Shown one piece after another: positions 37,087 to 44,446 of a stretch of DNA of 44,446 nt. The translations under genes were made by a program, and so were the position numbers. Within the stretch, counting starts at the first letter, position 1; every line of letters begins with the position of its first letter. Source of the stretch: Flavobacteriaceae bacterium (GTDB taxonomy: Bacteria; Bacteroidota; Bacteroidia; Flavobacteriales; Flavobacteriaceae); NCBI GenBank assembly GCA_002728855.1, contig PBWA01000026.1, positions 1 through 44,446 of the forward strand, read 5' to 3'. The notes under the pieces were generated by a model, which had not been told where the DNA came from, did no database searches, and saw nothing but the letters and a program-made list of their open reading frames with translations.

Positions 37087-40000
37087 TTATTCTTGAGCTT
37101 CCTTGTCACTTTTTTGGAAAACTTCCATTGACCTCTCAAACTTCGTTTTTATAGAATCTGAAAATACTCTGTCATTATTTCTCAATGGAATTTCAACAAG
37201 CTCTCTGAAATCTAAAATTTCTTGCTTTATTTCATCTATCAACATAAGATCATTTCTTTCAGCAAATCGAGAGAAAAGCTCAAATCTTTCTACGTATAGA
37301 TCGACTATTATTTGGATCAAATCCCTTGCTTTTTCTTTTTCCTCAGATAGATAATACCCCTCGGAAAATTCCCTGAGAGATGAATAAAAGTCATATTCTC
37401 CATATAAAAACATAAAGGGTTTAGATATCTCTATAAACTTATCTATTTCATCAGATAAAATTTTTTGATCTTTAGATTCTAAAACTGCCTCTAATAGTGT
37501 TCTATATCTTTCAATTTCAGTGATTATTTCTTCTGCAATAAGATACTGCTCACTTAATGATAAAGAAGAAAAATATTCAAGTCTATCAAAATACTTTAAT
37601 GCAATTTTCTTAGACATATCTCTAGCTTTAGCTTCTTCACCTAAACGATAGTAGCCATCAATAAAAGGAATCAATAAACTATAGTAACCAAAATAATCTA
37701 TAGGCATTTTTTCAGTTGCTAAGTCAATGACTTTTTTCGCTTTTATATTTTCCCCTTCCAATAAAAGTTGTTCAGCTAATCTTGCCATGTTACTCCTGTA
37801 TGAAATACTATTTTTTCGAGTCTCAGGATCATGATATATTAAATCACTTTCTGAATTTCCCCAATCCCAATTCATGACTATATCATACATTAAATCAGAA
37901 TCTATTCTACCCATTATATAGGGATTACTTTTATTCACTGATGTTTTTATAGGGACTAATTTATAAACTAACCCGTCTAGCTGAAGATATTCTTTCATCC
38001 ATATGTATTCAGAATCAGAGTAACTGCCACCGGTGAAATATATGGGTCTTTCCCAATCATTATTTGCCAAAATATCAAGCATCATCATTTGATTTTTGGT
38101 TATTCCTGATTTAGGCAAATCAATATCAATAAAAGGGACAATTTGATCAGCATCTTTTGCTTTAACGACCCCACTTTTTAAAACGTTTATTTTATTCACG
38201 GGAAGGCGAATTTTATTTGTTGGGTAAAATATCATTTCCTGTGTATTTAGTGGCAATCTAGAAGGATCCTCGCCCATTTGAAGAATAAGACTTTTATACT
38301 TTGTTCTTGGGTGATCACTACCGATCCAATTAACAAAATCTTTTATATCCCATCGAACTGAATCAATCAATGATTCGTATTTAATGTAATCTCGAACACC
38401 ATATGCATATAGGGAATGCTCTAACTGTGATGGGATTGGATTGCTCTCATAAGTTTTTCTCTTCATTTGATCTATATACCAATCTGTTGCCAAAAGACTA
38501 GTGTTAATCGTTCTAACATCAGTCCTATATGATTCAATCTCTTGTGCATACCACAAGGCAAAAGTGTCATTATCTCCAATTGTAAAAATAATGGCGTCTT
38601 TATCTTCATCTATCGAATCTAAATAAGATCTTGCCATTGACTGAGCTGTAAATCGATTAGATCTATCATGATCATCCCAGTTTTGATAAGCCATTAAAAA
38701 TGGAACTGATATAAGACAAACGATTATGATTATAGGCTGGAGAAATTGATTTTTTTTGCTGAAATTTTTTACTTTATCAACCAGCGAGTATGCCCCCATG
38801 CCAATCCAAATACAAAAAACATAGAAAGATCCAACAAGTGCATAATCTCTTTCGCGAGGTTCAAAGGGTCTTTCATTTAAATAAAATTTTAAGGCTAGAC
38901 CTGTAAATAGAAAAAATAAAGTTAAGATCCAGAATTTTTCTTTATCCTGATAATACAAAAAATATATCCCCATTAATCCCAGAATCAGTGGTAAGAAAAA
39001 ATAAGTATTACGTGCCTTATTATCTAACTCGTCTTGATTTAATTGATTTTGATTTCCCAGTCTAAGAGAATCAATAAAACTAATTCCACTAATCCAGTTC
39101 CCATCTAAAATATCATATGTTCCCGCTCTATCATTTTGTCTTCCAACAAAATTCCACATAAAGTATCTAACGTACATATATCCAATCTGATATTGGAATA
39201 AAAATTTTATATTACTCCAAAAAGTAGGTTTTTCAATGTTAAGATATGGGCCAAGTGTTCTAAAAAACTGATGATAATCTTCTCCTGTTAAATTACCCTC
39301 TAAAGACTCTTGTTTAAATTCTAAAACTCTTTCTTCCAACATTTCATTCCCTCTATAAGGAAGAGCAATTTGAAAATCAAGGGGAGAGGTAAAATTCATA
39401 TAATTAGCAGCGTGCTCAGTACTCCATAATCTTGGTAGCAAACCCCTATGCTTTGAATTTGAATTAATTCTCGCATTTTCCCAGTTATTCACAACAATAT
39501 ATTTTCCTTTTTTAATGTCGCGTTCATATTTTGGTTTATCATCATAATATGGTTCTGATTCATCCTGCCCTGCATATATATCAGAAAACATTGGTCCATA
39601 AAAAAGATGAGTTTCCGGATATTGCTCCATGTTATAATATGCAAGAAGTAATCTGGCATCAGATGGAGCGTTTTCATTTATCACAGTGTTAGCATTTGCT
39701 CTTATTGGAATCATTATCCAAGAGGAAAAACCAACCAAAACAAAAAGAATACAAAGAATTCCTGTATTTAGATTGATCCATTTTTTCTTTGCTGTAATCT
39801 TTAGTGAATAATAAAAAAATAAGATAAAAGAAAGCCCTGCGATAATCGTTCCGCTATTGAAAGGAAGTCCAATGGAATTAACAAAAAATACTTCTGAATT
39901 TCCAAAAAAGGCAAGGGTTAATGGGAGTAATAATTTGAATATAAATAACAATATAGCAACGGCAATTATATTAGCAATTACAAATCCTTTAATAGTAAAT

Positions 40001-40638
40001 TCTTTATAATTTTTAAAATAATAAATCATCCCAATTGCTGGAATTGTTAAAAGACCCATAAAATGAACTCCAAAAGATAGCCCGATAACGAAGGATATAA
40101 GCAATAACCATCTATCTCCTTTTTCAGTATTCATTTCAGCTTCCCATTTTAGACCAAGCCAAAATAAAAGTGATAAAATTAATGTTGCCATTGCATAAAC
40201 CTCTGCCTCTACGGCATTAAACCAAAAACTATCAGAAAAGCAAAGAGCTAAAGCGCCTACAGCTGCACTACCGAAAAAAGAAACTTTTTTTGAAAGATTG
40301 TCTAGTTTATCAAAAGCAGGGATTTTTTTTAATAAAATAGTTATAGTCCAAAAAAGAAAAAGAACGGCAAAAGCACTTGATAAGACTGACATGAAGTTTA
40401 CCGACAGTGCAATTTTTTCAGCAGAGCCAGAAAAAAGAGCAAAGAAAGCACCTAACATTTGATACAAAGGAGCGCCCGGTGGATGCCCAATTTGAAGCTT
40501 AGCAGAAGTGGATATATATTCCCCTGCATCCCAAAAACTAGCAGTTGGCTCAACTGTAAGAGAATAAGTAATTAATGAGACAAGAAATATTATCAAACCA
40601 AAAGAACGATTCCAAATCTTGTATGATAACTCTGTCAT
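37087..40638 (-). CDS. DUF2723 family polytopic membrane protein (glycosyltransferase-like)
   Basis: 1183 aa; SLTVEPTASFWDAGEYISTSAKLQIGHPPGAPLYQMLGAFF, multi-TM, soluble C-terminal helical-repeat region. Confidence 0.88.
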   Translation of the reverse strand: MTELSYKIWNRSFGLIIFLVSLITYSLTVEPTASFWDAGEYISTSAKLQIGHPPGAPLYQMLGAFFALFSGSAEKIALSVNFMSVLSSAFAVLFLFWTITILLKKIPAFDKLDNLSKKVSFFGSAAVGALALCFSDSFWFNAVEAEVYAMATLILSLLFWLGLKWEAEMNTEKGDRWLLLISFVIGLSFGVHFMGLLTIPAIGMIYYFKNYKEFTIKGFVIANIIAVAILLFIFKLLLPLTLAFFGNSEVFFVNSIGLPFNSGTIIAGLSFILFFYYSLKITAKKKWINLNTGILCILFVLVGFSSWIMIPIRANANTVINENAPSDARLLLAYYNMEQYPETHLFYGPMFSDIYAGQDESEPYYDDKPKYERDIKKGKYIVVNNWENARINSNSKHRGLLPRLWSTEHAANYMNFTSPLDFQIALPYRGNEMLEERVLEFKQESLEGNLTGEDYHQFFRTLGPYLNIEKPTFWSNIKFLFQYQIGYMYVRYFMWNFVGRQNDRAGTYDILDGNWISGISFIDSLRLGNQNQLNQDELDNKARNTYFFLPLILGLMGIYFLYYQDKEKFWILTLFFLFTGLALKFYLNERPFEPRERDYALVGSFYVFCIWIGMGAYSLVDKVKNFSKKNQFLQPIIIIVCLISVPFLMAYQNWDDHDRSNRFTAQSMARSYLDSIDEDKDAIIFTIGDNDTFALWYAQEIESYRTDVRTINTSLLATDWYIDQMKRKTYESNPIPSQLEHSLYAYGVRDYIKYESLIDSVRWDIKDFVNWIGSDHPRTKYKSLILQMGEDPSRLPLNTQEMIFYPTNKIRLPVNKINVLKSGVVKAKDADQIVPFIDIDLPKSGITKNQMMMLDILANNDWERPIYFTGGSYSDSEYIWMKEYLQLDGLVYKLVPIKTSVNKSNPYIMGRIDSDLMYDIVMNWDWGNSESDLIYHDPETRKNSISYRSNMARLAEQLLLEGENIKAKKVIDLATEKMPIDYFGYYSLLIPFIDGYYRLGEEAKARDMSKKIALKYFDRLEYFSSLSLSEQYLIAEEIITEIERYRTLLEAVLESKDQKILSDEIDKFIEISKPFMFLYGEYDFYSSLREFSEGYYLSEEKEKARDLIQIIVDLYVERFELFSRFAERNDLMLIDEIKQEILDFRELVEIPLRNNDRVFSDSIKTKFERSMEVFQKSDKEAQE

Positions 40639-40734
40639 AATTTAAACCTCAAAAGTATTTAATAAATAATAAAAAGTCATTGTTTATGAAAAAAATAGAA
40701 TTGAATTTAATCTTTTCTCTAAAAAAAATTAATG

Positions 40735-40742
40735 TAAATTTG
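40735..40742 (+). promoter_or_regulatory. -7 element TAAATTTG for tRNA-Gln
   Basis: Matches TAnnTTTG, 12 nt before the tRNA 5' end. Confidence 0.5.
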
Positions 40743-40754
40743 TACGAATCTTAT

Positions 40755-40827
40755 TGGCCTATGGTGTAACTGGCAACACGTCTGGTTTTGGTCCAGAAGA
40801 GTCTAGGTTCGATCCCTAGTAGGCCAA
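40755..40827 (+). tRNA. tRNA-Gln (anticodon TTG)
   Basis: Cloverleaf: acceptor TGGCCTA/TAGGCCA, D-stem GTGT/ACAC, anticodon arm TCTGG-TTTTGGT-CCAGA, T-arm CTAGG-TTCGATC-CCTAG, discriminator A; CCA not encoded. Confidence 0.97.
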
Positions 40828-40837
40828 CTTTTTTTAA

Positions 40838-41584
40838 CTAATCTTTTATACTTGCCTTTAAATATTCTCTATTCATTCTTGCAATGTTTTCAAGAGAAAT
40901 TCCCTTTGGACATTCAACTTCACATGCCCCTGTGTTAGTACAATTACCAAAGCCTTCTTCATCCATTTGTTTTACCATATTAAGAACACGATCCTTAGCT
41001 TCAACTTTCCCTTGAGGCAATAATGAAAATTGAGAAACTTTTGCAGAAACAAATAACATTGCAGAAGCATTTTTACATGTGGCTACACATGCTCCACAGC
41101 CAATACACGTCGCAGCATCAAATGCTTTATCAGCATTTTCCTTTGCTATAGGGATTGTATTTGCATCTTGAGTATTACCTGATGTATTTATACTCACAAA
41201 ACCTCCAGCTTGCTGAATTCTATCAAAAGCTGATCTGTCTACAACTAGATCTTTAATCACAGGAAAAGCATCGGCTCTAAAGGGTTCAATAATAATTGTA
41301 TCTCCATCTTTAAATTTACGCATGTGCAGTTGGCAGGTGGTAACAAGATCGTCGGGGCCATGAGGTCTACCATTAATATGCATTGAACACATTCCACAAA
41401 TTCCCTCTCTACAATCATGATCAAAAGAAATTGGATCTTGATCTTTAGAAATTAACTCATTATTTAAAACATCCATCATTTCAAGAAAGGACATGTCAGG
41501 AGAAACATCAGAAATATTATAATCTACCATCTCTCCAGATGAATTTGCATTTTTTTGTCGCCAAATTTTTAATTTTAAATTCAT
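40838..41584 (-). CDS. sdhB: Succinate dehydrogenase/fumarate reductase iron-sulfur subunit
   Basis: 248 aa; [40 protein letters not shown]. Confidence 0.96.
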   Translation of the reverse strand: MNLKLKIWRQKNANSSGEMVDYNISDVSPDMSFLEMMDVLNNELISKDQDPISFDHDCREGICGMCSMHINGRPHGPDDLVTTCQLHMRKFKDGDTIIIEPFRADAFPVIKDLVVDRSAFDRIQQAGGFVSINTSGNTQDANTIPIAKENADKAFDAATCIGCGACVATCKNASAMLFVSAKVSQFSLLPQGKVEAKDRVLNMVKQMDEEGFGNCTNTGACEVECPKGISLENIARMNREYLKASIKD

Positions 41585-41591
41585 ATATAAT

Positions 41592-43595
41592 TTATTTATA
41601 AGAACGTGTTTTTACCTCTATTTCTTCATAATCTAGTTTTTCTTTATGCAAAACTGCCTTTGAAGGCTCCCCTTTATGTTCCCATGATGAAACGTACTTA
41701 AAATTCTTATCGTCTCTTAAAGCTTCTCCTTCAGAGGTTTGATATTCTTCTCTAAAATGACCACCACATGATTCTGTTCGCTCTAAAGCATCTTTAGCAA
41801 ATAGCTCTCCAAGTTCTAAAAAATCAGCTACTCTGGTAGCTTTAACTAATTCCTCATTAAATTCATCAAGCCCTCCTGGGACTATAACATTTTTATGAAA
41901 GTCTTCTCGTAAACCCTTTATTTCTTTAATCGCTTGTTTTAAACCATTAGCATTTCTTGACATTCCACACTTATCCCACATTATTTTTCCTAATTTTTTA
42001 TGATAAAAATCAACGGAGTTTTTACCCTTGTTAGAAATAAAATTTGCGAGTGAATCAATAACTTTCTTTTCAGCATCCTTAAATTCTGGAGAATCATTAG
42101 GAATTGGTCCAGTTCTAATTTCATTAGACAAATAATCACCTATTGTATATGGTAAAACAAAATATCCATCAGCTAAACCTTGCATTAAAGCAGAAGCGCC
42201 AAGTCTGTTTGCCCCGTGATCAGAGAAATTAGCTTCTCCAATTGCGTAACATCCAGGAATTGTTGTCATCAAATTATAATCAACCCACACTCCTCCCATG
42301 GTATAGTGAACTGCTGGATAAATCATCATTGGAGTGTTGTAGGGGTCTTCATCAACAATTTTTTCATACATCTGAAAAAGATTACCATACTTATTTTTAA
42401 TAATTTCATCACCTAGCTTTTTTACAACAGAAATGTCATTTTCATCAAGGCCTTTAACATGGGCCTCTTCTTTTCCATATCTTTCTATAGCAGCAGAAAA
42501 GTCAAGGTAAACGGCTTCTCCCGTTTTATTTACTCCAAAGCCAGCATCACATCTTTCCTTTGCAGCACGAGAAGCTACATCTCTTGGAACAAGGTTACCA
42601 AAAGCAGGATATCTCCTCTCCAAATAATAATCTCTCTCCTTCTCTGGTATTTCAGTTGGTTTAAGTTTTCCCTCTCGAATAGCTTTTGCATCTTGCTTAT
42701 TTTTAGGAACCCAAATTCTTCCATCATTTCTTAATGATTCAGACATGAGCGTGAGTTTAGATTGATGATCTCCAGAAACAGGAATACAAGTCGGATGAAT
42801 TTGTGTAAAACAAGGATTTGCAAAAAAAGCTCCTTTTTTGTGTATCCTCCAAGAGGCAGAAACATTGCTCCCCATGGCATTTGTTGAAAGAAAAAATACG
42901 TTCCCATAGCCTCCAGAGGCGATTACTACAGCGTGAGCACTATGTCTTTGTATTTCACCAGTTACAAGATTTCTAGCTATAATTCCTCTTGCTTTTCCAT
43001 CGACTAAAACTAAATCCATCATTTCATGGCGATTATACATTTCAATTCTACCCTTTCCAATTTGTCTATTCATTGCAGAATAGGCTCCTAAAAGAAGTTG
43101 CTGTCCTGTTTGTCCCTTAGCATAAAAAGTCCTTGAAACTAAAACCCCTCCAAAAGAACGATTATCTAGGAGTCCTCCATAATCCCTAGCAAATGGGACA
43201 CCCTGAGCTACACACTGGTCAATTATATTAGTTGAAACTTCAGCTAGTCTATAAACATTTGCCTCTCTTGAGCGATAATCTCCTCCCTTGATAGTATCAT
43301 AAAAAAGTCTATAAGTAGAATCGCCATCTCCTTGGTAATTTTTTGCAGCATTTATTCCTCCCTGAGCAGCTATTGAATGTGCGCGTCTTGGGGAATCTTG
43401 GAAGCAGAAAGTCTTAACATTGTATCCTAATTCAGCAAGAGTAGCTGAAGCTGAAGCACCGGCAAGTCCAGTGCCAACAACAATTACATCAATCAATCTC
43501 TTATTGGATGGACTAACAAGATTAATCTTGCCTTTGTGAGATGTCCATTTTTCTGATATTGGTCCTTTAGGTAATTTAGAAATCATTTTTGACAT
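41592..43595 (-). CDS. sdhA: Succinate dehydrogenase/fumarate reductase flavoprotein subunit
   Basis: 667 aa; [61 protein letters not shown]. Confidence 0.97.
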   Translation of the reverse strand: MSKMISKLPKGPISEKWTSHKGKINLVSPSNKRLIDVIVVGTGLAGASASATLAELGYNVKTFCFQDSPRRAHSIAAQGGINAAKNYQGDGDSTYRLFYDTIKGGDYRSREANVYRLAEVSTNIIDQCVAQGVPFARDYGGLLDNRSFGGVLVSRTFYAKGQTGQQLLLGAYSAMNRQIGKGRIEMYNRHEMMDLVLVDGKARGIIARNLVTGEIQRHSAHAVVIASGGYGNVFFLSTNAMGSNVSASWRIHKKGAFFANPCFTQIHPTCIPVSGDHQSKLTLMSESLRNDGRIWVPKNKQDAKAIREGKLKPTEIPEKERDYYLERRYPAFGNLVPRDVASRAAKERCDAGFGVNKTGEAVYLDFSAAIERYGKEEAHVKGLDENDISVVKKLGDEIIKNKYGNLFQMYEKIVDEDPYNTPMMIYPAVHYTMGGVWVDYNLMTTIPGCYAIGEANFSDHGANRLGASALMQGLADGYFVLPYTIGDYLSNEIRTGPIPNDSPEFKDAEKKVIDSLANFISNKGKNSVDFYHKKLGKIMWDKCGMSRNANGLKQAIKEIKGLREDFHKNVIVPGGLDEFNEELVKATRVADFLELGELFAKDALERTESCGGHFREEYQTSEGEALRDDKNFKYVSSWEHKGEPSKAVLHKEKLDYEEIEVKTRSYK

Positions 43596-43598
43596 AAT

Positions 43599-44246
43599 CT
43601 ACCCGTTTAAATGATGAAATATGGCAATAAAAATAAATCCAAGTGGCACTATTACAGAAAACGCAATAGCCATTGTTTTTATTGTATTTGAGTATTTATT
43701 GTTCACACCAACTGATTTAAAAGATGATACAAACCCGTGCATCAAATGTAAAGACAAGAATACAAATGAAATAGAATAAAAAGCTACCCTTCCTGGGCTG
43801 TGAAATTTATGGACTAATTCTTCATAATATCTTTCAGGGTCTTCAGGTAAAAATTCGATATACTTATATTTAATTTCTGGAACCCAAAAATCATAAAAAT
43901 GTAGACCTAGGAAAGACAATATAACAACTCCTGAAAAAAACATATTCCTTGAAATCCAACTAGAGCTTGAACCAGACTGATAGGAATACTTAACTTTTCT
44001 AGCGCTTCTGTTTTTAATTTCAAGAATAAACCCCATTACGAAATGAAAAATCACGCCAAAAATTAAAATAGGTTGTAAAATAAATTGAACCAAAGGATTT
44101 GTACCCATAAAGTGAGACAATTTGTTAAATAAATCTTCGCTAAACACCGAAGTGAAGTTTATAGTGAAATGCTGAGCTAGGAAAAGTATCAAAAATAAGC
44201 CTGAAAGGGCCATTGCTACTTTTCTTAAAATGGAAGATTCAATCAT
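43599..44246 (-). CDS. sdhC: Succinate dehydrogenase cytochrome b558 subunit
   Basis: 215 aa, five TM helices, upstream of sdhA. Confidence 0.92.
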   Translation of the reverse strand: MIESSILRKVAMALSGLFLILFLAQHFTINFTSVFSEDLFNKLSHFMGTNPLVQFILQPILIFGVIFHFVMGFILEIKNRSARKVKYSYQSGSSSSWISRNMFFSGVVILSFLGLHFYDFWVPEIKYKYIEFLPEDPERYYEELVHKFHSPGRVAFYSISFVFLSLHLMHGFVSSFKSVGVNNKYSNTIKTMAIAFSVIVPLGFIFIAIFHHLNG

Positions 44247-44263
44247 TTATATTATTTAGACTA

Positions 44264-44291
44264 CAAAAATAATTATTAAGCAGCAAAGATA
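44264..44291 (-). promoter_or_regulatory. Two tandem candidate -7 elements (TATCTTTG 44284-44291; TATTTTTG 44264-44271) upstream of sdhCAB
   Basis: Both match TAnnTTTG on the minus strand. Confidence 0.4.
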
Positions 44292-44320
44292 ATCTTGATT
44301 GTAGTTTTTTTTTGTAATAT

Positions 44321-44446
44321 CTATTTGATGATCAATTCTTTTGAAAAAGATCCACTATTGGTTTTTAAAGTAATATTGTACTCTCCTTTAGGGAGATAAA
44401 AAATATCATTATCGGATTTTTGAAGTTTTTTTGTTTTATTTTTTTT
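44321..44446 (-). CDS. 3' end of a CDS, possibly a T9SS C-terminal sorting-tail protein (partial)
   Basis: Minus-strand reading ...KKNKTKKLQKSDNDIFYLPKGEYNITLKTNSGSFSKELIIK*, similar in pattern to Por-secretion tails (LPxGxYxLxIKTxxGSxxKKLIIK). Confidence 0.55.
   Translation of the reverse strand, partial: KKNKTKKLQKSDNDIFYLPKGEYNITLKTNSGSFSKELIIK

Noticed and set aside
42216-42734. Plus-strand ORFs of 66 and 91 aa
   Set aside because: Antisense to strongly conserved sdhA.
1-44446. CRISPR arrays, transposases, integrases, prophage, toxin-antitoxin or restriction-modification genes
   Set aside because: Looked for regular repeats and family motifs; none seen.

Overview
This 44.4-kb, low-GC, very compact window looks like a Bacteroidota (Flavobacteriia-like) chromosome. 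Almost all of it is core gene content. From left to right: 3' fragment of coxB; alternative complex III operon (actA-F, minus strand); a SPOR-domain gene; rimP-nusA-infB (minus); a Big_5-type lipoprotein; glycyl-tRNA synthetase; exonuclease III; aldo/keto reductase; serine hydrolase; an orphan NtrY-like histidine kinase plus enoyl-CoA hydratase; PlsC-type acyltransferase; bacilliredoxin; TerB-DnaJ protein; HupE/UreJ-like protein; dCMP deaminase; MarC; DUF3109; class I ribonucleotide reductase (nrdB-nrdA); a Pit transporter with a PhoU-like C-terminus; dGTPase; metallophosphoesterase; a cysteine-free thioredoxin-fold protein; a DUF2723 membrane protein; tRNA-Gln(TTG); sdhBAC; and a partial ORF resembling a T9SS sorting tail. 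I found no CRISPR array, mobile element, rRNA, obvious pseudogene or defence island. I do not see a convincing new multi-gene system. The observations most worth a second look are small or non-coding: a GC-rich hairpin plus U-tract directly in front of rimP; a 27-aa membrane smORF just upstream of it; a 330-bp T-rich intergenic region with two perfect inverted repeats, a 17-bp direct repeat and roughly helically spaced T8 tracts; convergent gene pairs that all sit within 16 nt of each other; a duplicated C-terminal module in the DUF2723 protein; and the Cys-free thioredoxin. All calls come from reading the sequence and the supplied ORF track. No database search or folding program was run.
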